Positions 45,577 to 54,785 of a stretch of 64,000 nt of DNA are shown here, piece by piece (positions within the stretch are counted from its first letter, which is position 1; every line of letters begins with the position of its first letter). The position numbers and the translations under genes are program-made. A model generated the notes under the pieces. It was not told the DNA's origin. It did no database searches and saw only the letters and a list, made by a program, of their open reading frames with translations. The DNA is from Occultella kanbiaonis. GTDB taxonomy: Bacteria; Actinomycetota; Actinomycetes; Actinomycetales; Beutenbergiaceae. The stretch spans positions 1 through 64,000 of the forward strand of contig NZ_CP046175.1 in NCBI RefSeq assembly GCF_009708215.1, given 5' to 3'.

Positions 45577-46338
45577 ATGCGGATCGTCGTCACGGGGGCC
45601 TCGGGGGTGCTCGGCACACAGGTGGTCCACCGCGCCCGCGAACTCGGGCATCACGTGGTTCCTGCGAGCCGGCGCTGGGGCGTCGACCTGTCCACGGGCG
45701 AGGGGCTCGCGGCGGTGCTGACCGGCGCCGACGCCGTGGTCCACACCGCCTGCAATCCGCGCCGCGCCCGGCTGGTCGACGTCGATGGCACCGTTCAGCT
45801 GCTCGCCGCGATCGCGACCATGGCCAGCCCGCCGCACCTGGTCTATGCCTCCCTCGTGGGCTGCTCGACCTCCACCGCGCCCTACGCCCGCACGAAGCGC
45901 GCCGTCGAGACCCTCATCGAGGACAGCGGCCTGCCGGCGACGATCGTCCGGTCCACCAGGTTCCACCCCTCGGCTGCGTTCCTGGCTCGGGCCACGGCCC
46001 GGGCGCACCGCGAGTCGGCACCGGCACCCGCACCCGCCCGTCCGGTCGACCCAGCCTGGGTCGCGGCCGAGCTCGTGGAATACGTTCTCGGCGGGCGCCC
46101 GGACCGCTGCGTGCACGCGCCGGACCTCGCCGGGCCGGAGATGCTGACGACCGACCAGCTGGCCGACGCGGTGCTCGCCCACGACGGTCGGTCGCACCGG
46201 TACCTGCGGCTGCCAGGTCTCGGCGGGCCGGCCCGGGCCTTCGCCACCGTCGCGGACCTGCCGGGTCCCGGCGCCCTGCTCGGCGGGACCTCGTTCCGCG
46301 ACTGGCTCGGACAGCAACCGCTGCCGATCCGGCGCTGA
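45577..46338 (+). CDS. NAD(P)-dependent epimerase/reductase-like protein
   Basis: A 253-residue extended-SDR-like protein with Rossmann motif VVTGASGVLGTQVV at the N-terminus, VVHTACNPR after beta-4 and YARTKRAVE supplying a Tyr-x-x-x-Lys-like pair (YARTK). It resembles NmrA or short atypical SDR proteins. Substrate unknown. GGGAGG (45565-45570) precedes the ATG. Confidence 0.82.
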   Translation: MRIVVTGASGVLGTQVVHRARELGHHVVPASRRWGVDLSTGEGLAAVLTGADAVVHTACNPRRARLVDVDGTVQLLAAIATMASPPHLVYASLVGCSTSTAPYARTKRAVETLIEDSGLPATIVRSTRFHPSAAFLARATARAHRESAPAPAPARPVDPAWVAAELVEYVLGGRPDRCVHAPDLAGPEMLTTDQLADAVLAHDGRSHRYLRLPGLGGPARAFATVADLPGPGALLGGTSFRDWLGQQPLPIRR

Positions 46339-46362
46339 CCCTCCGCCGATCCGGGCGGGTCA
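46336..46362. terminator. possible bidirectional hairpin between convergent genes
   Basis: TGACCC...GGGTCA spans both stop codons of the convergent pair, with partial additional pairing (CCG/CGG) inside. Weak; it may simply be coincidence. Confidence 0.3.
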
Positions 46363-46827
46363 CCGGCCGGCGATGAGGTCTCCCCGCTGCACCTGGTTCT
46401 TGCCGAGCCCACCCATGAGCAGACCGACCTGGTCGCCCGGGCCGGCCTCCCGGCGCAGGCGCCGTGCGGACTCGACGCCGGTGATCTCGCTGGAGGCGAT
46501 GTGGACGCCGTCGCGGATGATCGCGACCTGCTGCCCGGTCCGAGCCACACCGTCGGCCAACGTTCCGGTCACGACCGTGCCGCGGCCGGTGACGGTGAAG
46601 ACATCCTCCGCGACCAGACTGAAGACACCCGGGACCGCCTGGACCGCCGTCGCCGCCACCGGCGGACCGAAGTCCGACGGCGGAGCAACGGCGGGTGGGC
46701 CCGTCGCCGGTGCCGGGGGTCCGTTCACCCCGCGCAGGTAGGAGTCGACGGTCGGGGCGCCGTCGCGGTCCTTCTTCTTCTTCCAGAACACCTGCTCGAG
46801 GCTAACAACCGACGCCGCATCCGCCAC
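46360..46827 (-). CDS. orphan EF-Tu domain-2-like protein
   Basis: A 155-residue protein. Residues about 68-153 (VFSLVAEDVFTVTGRGTVVT through GLLMGGLGKNQVQRGDLIAG) match the beta-barrel domain 2 of translational GTPases, including the EF-Tu-type VTGRGTVVTG and the VGLLxGG...RGD segments. No GTPase domain precedes it; instead there is a Lys-rich stretch (KKKKDRDG) and a Pro/Ala linker. The function is unknown; binding of RNA or protein is possible. The start abuts the APH-like gene stop. Confidence 0.78.
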   Translation of the reverse strand: MADAASVVSLEQVFWKKKKDRDGAPTVDSYLRGVNGPPAPATGPPAVAPPSDFGPPVAATAVQAVPGVFSLVAEDVFTVTGRGTVVTGTLADGVARTGQQVAIIRDGVHIASSEITGVESARRLRREAGPGDQVGLLMGGLGKNQVQRGDLIAGR

Positions 46828-47733
46828 TCACCGGGCGAGATTGGCGTCCGGGGCGTCGAGCAGTTCGGTGATGGCGTGCGTTCCGATCGCCGCGAGCTCG
46901 GCGTTGTCGTCGGAGTGTTCCGCGAGGGCAGTGGCGAGCACCAGCGCCCACCCGCGGGCCCGGGCCCAGACGGCGTCGTCGACGCCGGTGCGCAGCGAGT
47001 ACCGCACCACGAACTCGGCCCGGCCGGCGCCGTCGAAGGTGAGCCACGCCGTCGCCAGGTCCGTGGCCGGGTCACCGGAGGTGACGTCGCCGAAGTCGAC
47101 GACGGCGCTCAGCCGGCCACGCTCCACGAGCAGGTTCAGCGGATGGAGGTCGCCGTGCAGCCACACCGGCGGCCCCGCGTGCACGGGGGCCGCCAGCAGC
47201 GCGCGCCACAGCGCCGAGAGCTCGTCGCTGCGCGGTACGTGGCCGGACGCGAGCCGTCGGGTGACCTGGGCGTCCCTGGCCGCCAGCGGCACGCCCCGCA
47301 CGGGATTGGGCGGCGCCCAGTCCGGTGCGGGCACGTGCAGGTCCGCGAGGAAGTCGGCGAGACCGGCGGCCCAGAACGAGCGGGCGGCGACCGCCTGGCC
47401 GGTGGCCGGGTGGCCCGGCAGCCAGCGCAGCACGGACCAGGGCCAGGGGTAGTAGTCGGTCGGTTCGCCGGCCAGCCGTGGGTTCGGGACGGGCACCCGG
47501 ACCAGCCGGCGGATCGTCGGCAGGCTCAGCTGCTCGTGTCGCACCAGGTCGACGGCGGCCGCGCGTCGCGGCAGGCGCAGCACGAAGTGCTCGCCCGCTC
47601 GGATCATGACGTTGTCCCAGCCGTTCGCGACCGTGTGCAGGAACGCCGTCGCGAGCTCGGGGAACTGGTCGGTGAGGAGCCGGCGGGCGAGGTCGGTGGT
47701 GATCTCCACCTCCGCCGGAGGCATGTTCGGCAT
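46828..47733 (-). CDS. aminoglycoside phosphotransferase (APH) family kinase-like protein
   Basis: A 301-residue small-molecule kinase-like protein with the Brenner motif WLHGDLHPLNLLV and the metal-binding VVDFGDVTSGDPATDLA. The N-lobe (VMIRAGEHFVLRLPRR) supports a kinase fold. APH-family genes in this context are usually metabolic or antibiotic kinases of unknown substrate, and resistance cannot be inferred. It lies between the phosphoribosyltransferase and the EF-Tu-like gene in one leftward group. Confidence 0.87.
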   Translation of the reverse strand: MPNMPPAEVEITTDLARRLLTDQFPELATAFLHTVANGWDNVMIRAGEHFVLRLPRRAAAVDLVRHEQLSLPTIRRLVRVPVPNPRLAGEPTDYYPWPWSVLRWLPGHPATGQAVAARSFWAAGLADFLADLHVPAPDWAPPNPVRGVPLAARDAQVTRRLASGHVPRSDELSALWRALLAAPVHAGPPVWLHGDLHPLNLLVERGRLSAVVDFGDVTSGDPATDLATAWLTFDGAGRAEFVVRYSLRTGVDDAVWARARGWALVLATALAEHSDDNAELAAIGTHAITELLDAPDANLAR

Positions 47734-47742
47734 CGGCGGAGC

Positions 47743-48309
47743 TCAGCCGTTCTCGCCGGGTGCGTCGGAGGGGCCGGTGACCGGCGGCAGGGCGGACCAC
47801 GGGAACGAGATCCACCGGTCGGTCCGCCGCCACGTGTAGTCCGGCTCGATCACCGACCGCGGCTTCGTGTACAGCACGGCGCTGCGGGCTTCCACGGGCA
47901 GATGCTCGCCGGCCTCGATCCGGCCGTCGCCGTCGAGGTCGATCGGCAGGCCGCGCTGGAGCAGGTCCATGACCACCCGGAGCGTGTGCCCGGAGTCCGC
48001 GACGTCGTCGACCACGAGGACCTTGGCGTCGGCGAGCACCGTGGTGTCGAGCAGCGGGGGCAGCACCACCGGCTCGGGCAGCGTCTCGGCGACGTCCGTG
48101 TAGAACTCGACGTTCATCGTGCCCATCGCCTTCACCCCGAGCGCGTACGCGATCGCGCCCGCGGGCACCAGCCCGCCGCGGGCCACCGCGATCACCAGGT
48201 CCGGCATCCATCCGCTCGCGACCACCTCGCGGGCCAGTTCGCGGGCCGCCTCGCCGAACCTGTTCCAGGGCAGGACTTCGAGGGCCGGGGTGCGCGGGGA
48301 ATCGGGCAT
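47743..48309 (-). CDS. phosphoribosyltransferase
   Basis: A type I PRTase of 188 residues with the PRPP-binding motif KVLVVDDVADSGHTLR and a GGLVPAGAIAYALGV loop. It resembles purine PRTases (hypoxanthine/xanthine type) of Actinobacteria; the base cannot be fixed. A segment DLDGDGRIEAGEH resembles an EF-hand insert. The ATG at 48309 follows TACATT by 6 nt (leaderless). Confidence 0.88.
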   Translation of the reverse strand: MPDSPRTPALEVLPWNRFGEAARELAREVVASGWMPDLVIAVARGGLVPAGAIAYALGVKAMGTMNVEFYTDVAETLPEPVVLPPLLDTTVLADAKVLVVDDVADSGHTLRVVMDLLQRGLPIDLDGDGRIEAGEHLPVEARSAVLYTKPRSVIEPDYTWRRTDRWISFPWSALPPVTGPSDAPGENG

Positions 48310-48315
48310 GGAGTC

Positions 48316-48321
48316 AATGTA
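48316..48321 (-). promoter_or_regulatory. -10 element, leaderless start of the phosphoribosyltransferase gene
   Basis: On the minus strand TACATT lies 6 nt before the ATG at 48309. The remaining 48322-48531 gap is relatively AT-rich, with a short GC hairpin at 48446-48463 that may end the lacI-type transcript. Confidence 0.45.
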
Positions 48322-48531
48322 GCGGCTGCTGTGACCGGCCAGATCGGCGGCAGAACTCGCACCGTGTGCTCCTGTTAGCGTTCTCAAAATGTGACCGAAG
48401 AGGCTTGACGTCCGATTCGAGATCCGCGATTGTATCGATAAAGAACCGGGCGTCGAGGCCCGGCAGGAGCCCCGGAACACTCGTCGTGGAGGATCAGGAT
48501 GGGCAGGCGTCGTGGTGGTGGTGCGGTGCGG

Positions 48532-49530
48532 TCAGCGCACGGAGGACTCCCGCACCTCCAGGTGCGCCACCGCCGTGACCAGCTCGCGTGGCGAGTCGTC
48601 GCCGGCGATCCGGCGCAGCAGGAGCCGCGAGACCGCATCAACCATCCCGGCGTGATCGGGATGCACCGAGCTGAGCCGAGGCAGGTGGTGGGCCGCGGCG
48701 GGAACGTCGTCGAAGCCGACCACCAGCACGTCCCCCGGCACGGTGACACCGCGATCGGCGAGGCCCCGGATCAAGCCCATCGCGACCTGGTCGGTGTAGG
48801 CGAACACACCGTCGAAGGGCGTGCCCCGGTCGAGGAGCTCGTGTGCGGTCCGTTCACCGCCCTCGAGGGTCTGCGCCGTGCCGATGACGAGGTCGGCCGG
48901 CATCGGGATCCCGGCCGCGGCGTGCGCGTCCCGGTAGCCGTCGGTGCGCAGGGTGGACATGGAGGTCTCACCGTGCAGCGTGCCACCAAGGGCGACGACC
49001 CGGCGGCAGCCTCGCTCCAGGAGGTGCGCCACCGCGAGCCGCGAGCCCTCCCGGTTCGCCATCATCACGTGGTCGAACCGCTGGTCGAGGGCACGCTCGC
49101 CGAGGAGCACAGTCGGAAAGGTCGTGGGCAGCTGGGCGACGTCCTCGGCGCCGAGACCCACCGCGCTCAGGACCAGACCGTCGTACATGCGCAACCGGGA
49201 GAAGCTGGCCGCCTCGAGCTCTCCGGCCCTGCTCGCACCCGTGCGCTCCACGACCACGCGCACGCCCTCGTCCTCGAACCTGGTCATGAACAGCTCGCTG
49301 AGGTGCGAGAAGTACGGGCTGCCCAGATCCGGAACGGCGAGCCCGATCACGCCGGTCCGGCCGGCCCGCAGGTTTCGTGCGGCGAGGTTCATCCGGTAGC
49401 CGAGCGCGTCGATGGCCTCGACCACACGCGCCCGCGTCTCCTCGCGCACGTGCGGCCGACCGTTGACGACGTTCGAGACCGTCATCGTCGACACCCCGGC
49501 CGCCCGCGCGACGTCGCTCATGGTCACCAC
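48532..49530 (-). CDS. LacI-family transcriptional regulator
   Basis: A 332-residue repressor with a classical LacI helix-turn-helix (about 4-50; MSDVARAAGVSTMTVSNVVN, hinge ALGYRMNLAARNL) and a sugar-binding effector domain (about 60-325; GVIGLAVPDLGSPYFSHL, VVGFDDVPAAAHHLPRL). It is divergent from the ABC transporter operon, 76 bp apart, and is the obvious regulator of it. The start may be the GTG at 49530 or the ATG three codons later. No convincing LacI-type operator was found in the gap. Confidence 0.92.
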   Translation of the reverse strand: MVTMSDVARAAGVSTMTVSNVVNGRPHVREETRARVVEAIDALGYRMNLAARNLRAGRTGVIGLAVPDLGSPYFSHLSELFMTRFEDEGVRVVVERTGASRAGELEAASFSRLRMYDGLVLSAVGLGAEDVAQLPTTFPTVLLGERALDQRFDHVMMANREGSRLAVAHLLERGCRRVVALGGTLHGETSMSTLRTDGYRDAHAAAGIPMPADLVIGTAQTLEGGERTAHELLDRGTPFDGVFAYTDQVAMGLIRGLADRGVTVPGDVLVVGFDDVPAAAHHLPRLSSVHPDHAGMVDAVSRLLLRRIAGDDSPRELVTAVAHLEVRESSVR

Positions 49531-49606
49531 GCTCCCGATCCTGCCGTACCCGCGTGTCGCACACCCACCTCACACCAACCCCGCATGACAACGAAGGAGT
49601 AGTCAG

Positions 49607-50842
49607 ATGAGAGCACGTCCCCTGATCGCCGCGGCGGCGGTCCTCGCCACGGCCGCCCTCGGCCTGGCCGGCTGCAGCGGAGAGACCGATGACCGCACGG
49701 CGCTGTCGTTCTTCTCCTGGGACAACGAGGAGACGATGGCTCCGATCATCGCCGCCTTCGAGGAGGAGAACCCGGACGTCCGGATCGAGTTCTCCAACGC
49801 CCCACCGGTCGCGGAGTACATCTCGACGCTGCAGACGCGGATCCTGTCCGGGACGGCCGCCGACGTGTTCGTGATCGCCGCCGAGAACAAGACCAACCTG
49901 ATCGAGGGCCAGTACGTCCTGGACCTCACCGACGAGCCCTTCATGGAGAACGCCGCGGAGTTCAACACGCGGACCTACTCGGCGGACGGTCGGGCCTACG
50001 GACTGTCGCTCGCCTCCTGGGGCAGCGGCATCCTGTACAACGAGGATCTGCTGGCTGAGGTCGGTGCGGACAGCCCGCCGCAGACCTGGGACGAGTTCCT
50101 CGCCCTGTGCGCGGATCTGCAGGCGGCGGGCATCGCTCCGTACCTGCAGTCCGTCACGCAGATGACCACCACGATCTCCGCCTTCATCGGGGCGCAGGAC
50201 GCCGCCATGGACAACACGCTCGACGCCGGGATCTTCGACGGCACCAGCTCGTTCGCCGAGACCTGGACGGAGCCGCTCACCGAGTACAACCGGCTCTGGA
50301 CGGAGGGTCTGGTGACCACGGACGTGGTGGGCCTGACCGGGGAACAGGTCCGCGATGAGTTCATCAACGGGCGGGTCGCCATGATCGACGCCGGGCCGTG
50401 GGACCTGAACCCGATCCGGGAGGCGGCCCCGGACCTGCAGATGTCGATGGTGCCCGTGCCGGCGCTGCCAGGCAGTGAGCCGTTCCTCTCGGGTGCGGCC
50501 TCGCCGGGGTACGCCATCAACAGCGCCTCGGAGAACCTCGATGAGGCCAAGGCGTTCCTCGCGTTCCTTGGTCGAGCCGACATCGTCGAGATGTACAACA
50601 CGGCGACGGCGGCCATCACGACCACCAGCGACTTCGAGCCGGTCATCGATCCCGCGCTGGCACCGATCGTGGAGGCCGTGCGCGCCGGTCAGGTCTACCT
50701 CCCGCAGATCGCCTGGACCCGCAACGAGGACATCCTCAACACCGAGGCCGTGGCTCAGCTCCAGCTGATGGTGCAGGGCCAGGTGACGCCGGAGCAGGTG
50801 GCGCAGGCGCTGGACCAGAAGCTCGCGGACAGCGACGGCTAG
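49607..50842 (+). CDS. ABC transporter substrate-binding lipoprotein (carbohydrate type)
   Basis: Extracytoplasmic sugar-binding protein of 411 residues. The signal peptide ends with the lipobox LAGC (Cys23). The mature part has the CUT1-type fold: LSFFSWDNEETMAPIIAAFE, GTAADVFVI, LYNEDLLAEVG and WTEGLVTTD. GAAGGAG precedes the ATG. It is followed by two permease genes; no ATPase gene is in the operon, so a shared MsiK-like ATPase encoded elsewhere is likely. Confidence 0.94.
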   Translation: MRARPLIAAAAVLATAALGLAGCSGETDDRTALSFFSWDNEETMAPIIAAFEEENPDVRIEFSNAPPVAEYISTLQTRILSGTAADVFVIAAENKTNLIEGQYVLDLTDEPFMENAAEFNTRTYSADGRAYGLSLASWGSGILYNEDLLAEVGADSPPQTWDEFLALCADLQAAGIAPYLQSVTQMTTTISAFIGAQDAAMDNTLDAGIFDGTSSFAETWTEPLTEYNRLWTEGLVTTDVVGLTGEQVRDEFINGRVAMIDAGPWDLNPIREAAPDLQMSMVPVPALPGSEPFLSGAASPGYAINSASENLDEAKAFLAFLGRADIVEMYNTATAAITTTSDFEPVIDPALAPIVEAVRAGQVYLPQIAWTRNEDILNTEAVAQLQLMVQGQVTPEQVAQALDQKLADSDG

Positions 50843-50913
50843 CGCGAACCGGCGGGAGCGGGCCGTGTCCGCTCCCGCCTACCCGGCCGTCCTACTCGTT
50901 CGGAAAGGCAACC

Positions 50914-51873
50914 ATGGTCAGCACCGCACCGCCCCTGGTCCAGGGCCGGCGCTCCAGCCTCCAAGGCCGGTCGCGCCGCGGGGCCTCGCGCGGCAGGTGG
51001 CGAGAGGTCACCGCCAACCAGCTCTTCCTGGTCCCGATCGGGATCGTGTTCCTCTGGCTCTTCGTGATTCCGCTGGGCCAGACGTTCTACTACAGCTTCA
51101 CGGACTTCACGGGCTACTCCACCGACGTCGCCTGGGTCGGAGGTTCGAACTACGCGAAGATCTTCAACGACTCGTCCATGCTCGCCGGGCTCGCGTTCAC
51201 GCTGCTCTTCGCCGTGGGCACGACGGTGATCATCACCGCCTTCGCGATCCCGCTCGCCGTGATCCTGAACCGCAGGTTCATCGGGCGCAACTTCGTGCGC
51301 TCGGTGTTCTTCTTCCCGGCGATCCCCAGCATCGCGATCCTCGGCCTCGTGTGGGGCTACATCCTGTCCCCGCTGGGCAGCGGCGTGCTCAACAGCGTGC
51401 TGGACGCGCTCTTCTCCGTTGGCCCGTTCCCATGGTTGTCCGACTCGACGCTCGCTCGGATCTCGGTGATCGTCGTCGCGGTCTGGGCCGGCACCGGGTG
51501 GCACGCGGTGCTCTACCTGGCCTACCTCCAGTCGATCCCGGCCGACTACTACGAGGTGGCCACCATCGACGGAGCGTCCGCCCGGCAGCGGTTCCAGTAC
51601 ATCACCCTGCCCCTGCTCACCCCGGCGATCGTGATCAGCCAGTTCCTGCTCATGACCGGCGGCCTCAAGGTCTACGACCTGCCGTTCACGCTCACCAGCG
51701 GCGGCCCGGGATACGCGACGTACACGCTGACACAGGCGATCATCACCAGCGGCGTGGCACAGGGACGCTACGGCCTGGCCTCGGCCCTCGCCGTCCTGTT
51801 CACGATCGCGGTCGCCGTGCTGGTGCTCGCCCAACTGGGGCTCTCCCGGCTCCTCGAGAGGAGGATCTCGTGA
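50914..51873 (+). CDS. sugar ABC transporter permease (MalF-like)
   Basis: A 319-residue membrane protein with six predicted transmembrane helices and the EAA-like loop YYEVATIDGASARQRFQYI that contacts the ATPase. A basic N-terminus of about 35 residues precedes the first helix. It overlaps the next permease gene by 4 nt. Confidence 0.94.
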   Translation: MVSTAPPLVQGRRSSLQGRSRRGASRGRWREVTANQLFLVPIGIVFLWLFVIPLGQTFYYSFTDFTGYSTDVAWVGGSNYAKIFNDSSMLAGLAFTLLFAVGTTVIITAFAIPLAVILNRRFIGRNFVRSVFFFPAIPSIAILGLVWGYILSPLGSGVLNSVLDALFSVGPFPWLSDSTLARISVIVVAVWAGTGWHAVLYLAYLQSIPADYYEVATIDGASARQRFQYITLPLLTPAIVISQFLLMTGGLKVYDLPFTLTSGGPGYATYTLTQAIITSGVAQGRYGLASALAVLFTIAVAVLVLAQLGLSRLLERRIS

Positions 51874-52688
51874 ACCGCAAGGCGTCACCGCTGACGAGCG
51901 TGATCATGATCCCGGTGGCACTCCTGGTGGGACTGCCGCTCTACTACATCGTGGTCAACACGTTCAAGACCCAGGGCGAGATGAGCACGTCGCCGCTCGC
52001 GCTGCCCCAGCAGCTCTACCTGGAGAACTACCGCACGGTGTTCGAGTCGGTGCCGCTGGCCTCGAGCTTCACGAACACCCTGTATGTGACCGCGCTGTCG
52101 ATCCTGCTGATGCTGTTGATCGGCTCGACGGCGGCGTACGGGATGATCATGCGCAACTCCGTGTTCAACCGGTGGTTCGGCGTCGCGCTGCTCCTCGGCT
52201 TCATCATCCCCGGGCAATCGACGCTGATCCCGCTCTATCGGCTCCTCGTGGACATCCACCTCGTGAACACCCTCACCGGTCTGGTCCTGCTCTACAGCGC
52301 GGGCTCGATCTTCTGCTACTTCCTGATCCAGGGATATATGCGCACCGTGCCGTTCGAGATCATCGAGGCGGCCCGGATCGACGGCGCCGGCGTGTTCGGC
52401 ATCTACTGGAGGATCGTGCTGCCGCTGATCCGCCCGATCCTCGTCACGGTCGGGGTGTTCCAGACGATGTGGGTCTGGAACGACTTCATCACCCCGAACG
52501 TCTTCCTCAGCTCGCCCGAGAAGAAGACCCTGGTGCTGCAGGTGTACACCGCGGTCGGCCAGTTCTCCACGAACTGGCCGTCGTTCATGACCCTGAGCGT
52601 GATCGTGCTGATCCCGATGGTCGTCTTCTTCATCCTCACCCAACGACACATCGTCAACGGCCTGCTGGCCGGTGGCGTGAAAGGCTGA
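51870..52688 (+). CDS. sugar ABC transporter permease (MalG-like)
   Basis: A 272-residue membrane protein with six predicted transmembrane helices and the EAA motif FEIIEAARIDGAGVFGIYW. The GTG at 51870 lies inside the end of the first permease gene, translational coupling. The frame is open upstream, but only from this GTG is the sequence permease-like. Confidence 0.94.
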   Translation: MNRKASPLTSVIMIPVALLVGLPLYYIVVNTFKTQGEMSTSPLALPQQLYLENYRTVFESVPLASSFTNTLYVTALSILLMLLIGSTAAYGMIMRNSVFNRWFGVALLLGFIIPGQSTLIPLYRLLVDIHLVNTLTGLVLLYSAGSIFCYFLIQGYMRTVPFEIIEAARIDGAGVFGIYWRIVLPLIRPILVTVGVFQTMWVWNDFITPNVFLSSPEKKTLVLQVYTAVGQFSTNWPSFMTLSVIVLIPMVVFFILTQRHIVNGLLAGGVKG

Positions 52689-52690
52689 AC

Positions 52691-53713
52691 GTGCCCCATC
52701 CGGCAACCACCGCGCGGACCGCGCCCGCGCCGCTGTTCACCGACCCGGTCCATCACGCCCCGACCGACCCGACGGTGGTCGCCGGGCCGGCCGGCCCCAC
52801 GGGCCGGTGGTTCATGTTCTACACACAGCGCCGGGCCGAGGCGGACGGTCCGGGCGTGACCTGGGTGCACGGGACCGACATCGCGGTGGCGACCTCCGAT
52901 GACGGCGGGCTGACCTGGGCCTATCGCGGCGCGGTCGAGGGCCTCGATCCGCATGCCGGGCGGAACACGCTCTGGGCCCCCGAGGTGACCTTCGCCGAGG
53001 GTCGCTTCCACATGTTCCTCAGCTACATCACCGGGGTCCCGGACCGCTGGGCCGGGCACGCCCGCCGGATCCTGCACCACGTCTCCGACGATCTGGAGCA
53101 CTGGGAGTATCGCGGCGAGGTGCCGCTGTCCTCCGACCGGGTCATCGACGCCTGCACCTACCCGCTGCCCGGTGGCGGCCACCGGATCTGGTTCAAGGAC
53201 GAGGCCGCGGGATCGGCCACCTGGTGCGCGGACAGCGTGCCCGGCAGCAGCCTGGAGCGGTGGGGGCCGGCACGGCCGGTGATCACCGGGGATCCGCACG
53301 AGGGCCCGAACGTGTTCGCCCTCGGCGGTGCGTACTGGATGATCGTCGACGAGTGGCACGGCCAGGCCGTGTACCGCTCGGCCGATCTGGAGGACTGGAC
53401 CCGCGACGGCCTCATCCTGGACGCCCCCGGCCGCCGCGACCGGGACGCGACGTTCGGCCATCACGCCGACGTGGTGGTGGGCACGGATCCGGACGGCGTC
53501 GAGGCGGCCTGGATCTTCTACTTCACCCACGACGTGCAACCGCACGGGGCGCAGGGCAGGGCCCTCGAGGCCGAGCGTGAGCGCGGTGGCGGGGTGCCCG
53601 CGACCCGGTACACCGCGGTGCAGGTGGCGACCGCGACGGTCGTCGACGGGCACCTGGTCTGTGACCGCGACGAACCGGTCGCCCTCGACCTGCGCCGGGC
53701 GCTCGTCGGCTGA
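52691..53713 (+). CDS. beta-propeller glycosidase-like protein
   Basis: A 340-residue soluble protein with repeated blade motifs of the GH43/GH32/sialidase superfamilies: FTDPVHHAPTDPTVV, VATSDDGGLTW (an Asp-box, SxDxGxxW), LWAPEVTFAEGRFHMF, VSDDLEHWEYRG and RSADLEDWTRDG. WAPEV and DPT resemble GH43 active-site surroundings, so a glycosidase is likeliest, but the family and substrate are not certain. No signal peptide, so the enzyme would act after import. It is 2 nt after the permease stop. Confidence 0.78.
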   Translation: MPHPATTARTAPAPLFTDPVHHAPTDPTVVAGPAGPTGRWFMFYTQRRAEADGPGVTWVHGTDIAVATSDDGGLTWAYRGAVEGLDPHAGRNTLWAPEVTFAEGRFHMFLSYITGVPDRWAGHARRILHHVSDDLEHWEYRGEVPLSSDRVIDACTYPLPGGGHRIWFKDEAAGSATWCADSVPGSSLERWGPARPVITGDPHEGPNVFALGGAYWMIVDEWHGQAVYRSADLEDWTRDGLILDAPGRRDRDATFGHHADVVVGTDPDGVEAAWIFYFTHDVQPHGAQGRALEAERERGGGVPATRYTAVQVATATVVDGHLVCDRDEPVALDLRRALVG

Positions 53714-53804
53714 GGGTCCGGCGGCACCGGGCGTGTGCTCGGACCTCGCCCCGGCCGTGGTGGAATTGGGCCGGATCTTTCCGACCCTGAACGGAGCAGA
53801 CCGG

Positions 53805-54785
53805 ATGAACACTGTCATCGGCGTCGACCTCGGTGGCACCAAGACGGCCGCCGCGCTCGTCGACGCCGACGGCACCCTGCGCGGGCTGCGCGAGGTGGCC
53901 ACGCCCGCGAAGGCCGGCCCGGACGCGGTGCTCGACGCCGTGGCCGGCGTGGTGCGGCAGGTCGCCGCCGAGCTGGGCACGGAAGCCCGCGACGGCGGAC
54001 CTCGGGTCGGTCTCGGCGTCGCCAGCGCCGGGGTGGTCGAGGCCCGGACCGGCCGGATCATCTCGGCGACCGACGCGATCACGGCCTGGGCCGGCACGGA
54101 CGTCGCCGGTGGCCTGCGGGCCCGGCTCGCCGACGTGCTCGCCCCGGACCTGGAGGTCGGGGTGCTCAACGACGTGGACGCGCACGCCGTGGGGGAGGCG
54201 TGGATCGGGGCCGGCGCGGGGCGTGAGGTCGTCCTCATGGTGGCCGCGGGAACCGGCATCGGTGCCGGCCTGGTCGCCGCTGGTCTGCCGTGGCGCGGAG
54301 CCCACCACAGCGCGGGCGAGCTCGGTCACCTGCCGTCCGGTGACGCCGTCGGGCTCACCTGCACCTGCGGGCGCGACGGCCACCTGGAGGCGATCGCCGC
54401 CGGACCGGCGATCCACCGGCGGTACCTCGCCCTCGGGGGCGACCCCGCGAGCGCGGACACGCGCGACGTGGCCCGCCGCGCCGCCGCCGGGGAGGAGCTG
54501 GCCGTCCGGGCCCTGACGGACACCGGCCGCGCGCTCGGCCGGGGCATCGCCGGGATCGTGACGATGCTCGACCCGGACGTCGTGGTCGTCGGCGGTGGCG
54601 CCGCCGGTGCCGGCGATCTCTGGTGGCGGCCCATGGAGGAGGAACTGCGCCGCGAACTCATCCCGCCGCTGGCCGGCATCGAGCTGCGGCCGGCCCGGCT
54701 CGGTCCCGGTGCGGCGATCGCCGGCGCGGCGCGGTGGCTGCGCCTCGGCCGTCCCTGGACCGGCGCCGCGGAAGCGGACGCGTGA
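53805..54785 (+). CDS. ROK-family sugar kinase
   Basis: Phosphorylates a sugar or amino sugar. The 326-residue protein has the ATP-binding VIGVDLGGTKTAAAL, the catalytic Asp in VLNDVDAHAVGE (Asp123), GAGTGIG-like AAGTGIGAGL and a zinc-site variant LTCTCGRDGHLEA in which the usual third cysteine is His. GGAG precedes the ATG 53805. Overlap with the epimerase-like gene points to N-acetylmannosamine kinase activity (inference). Confidence 0.9.
   Translation: MNTVIGVDLGGTKTAAALVDADGTLRGLREVATPAKAGPDAVLDAVAGVVRQVAAELGTEARDGGPRVGLGVASAGVVEARTGRIISATDAITAWAGTDVAGGLRARLADVLAPDLEVGVLNDVDAHAVGEAWIGAGAGREVVLMVAAGTGIGAGLVAAGLPWRGAHHSAGELGHLPSGDAVGLTCTCGRDGHLEAIAAGPAIHRRYLALGGDPASADTRDVARRAAAGEELAVRALTDTGRALGRGIAGIVTMLDPDVVVVGGGAAGAGDLWWRPMEEELRRELIPPLAGIELRPARLGPGAAIAGAARWLRLGRPWTGAAEADA

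Noticed and set aside
46828-47733. APH-like gene as an aminoglycoside-resistance determinant
   Set aside because: Only the general kinase motifs are present; it lies in a housekeeping-like group with no mobile element, so resistance is not supported.
48405-48435. TTGACG with downstream GATTGT/TTGTAT as a plus-strand promoter
   Set aside because: No plus-strand gene follows; it would only run antisense into the LacI-family gene. The AT-rich patch alone gives such matches.
49531-49606. GTGTCGCACAC in the LacI-transporter gap as a LacI operator
   Set aside because: Only 4-bp arms with a 3-bp spacer and no central CG of the LacI type; too weak to list as a feature.
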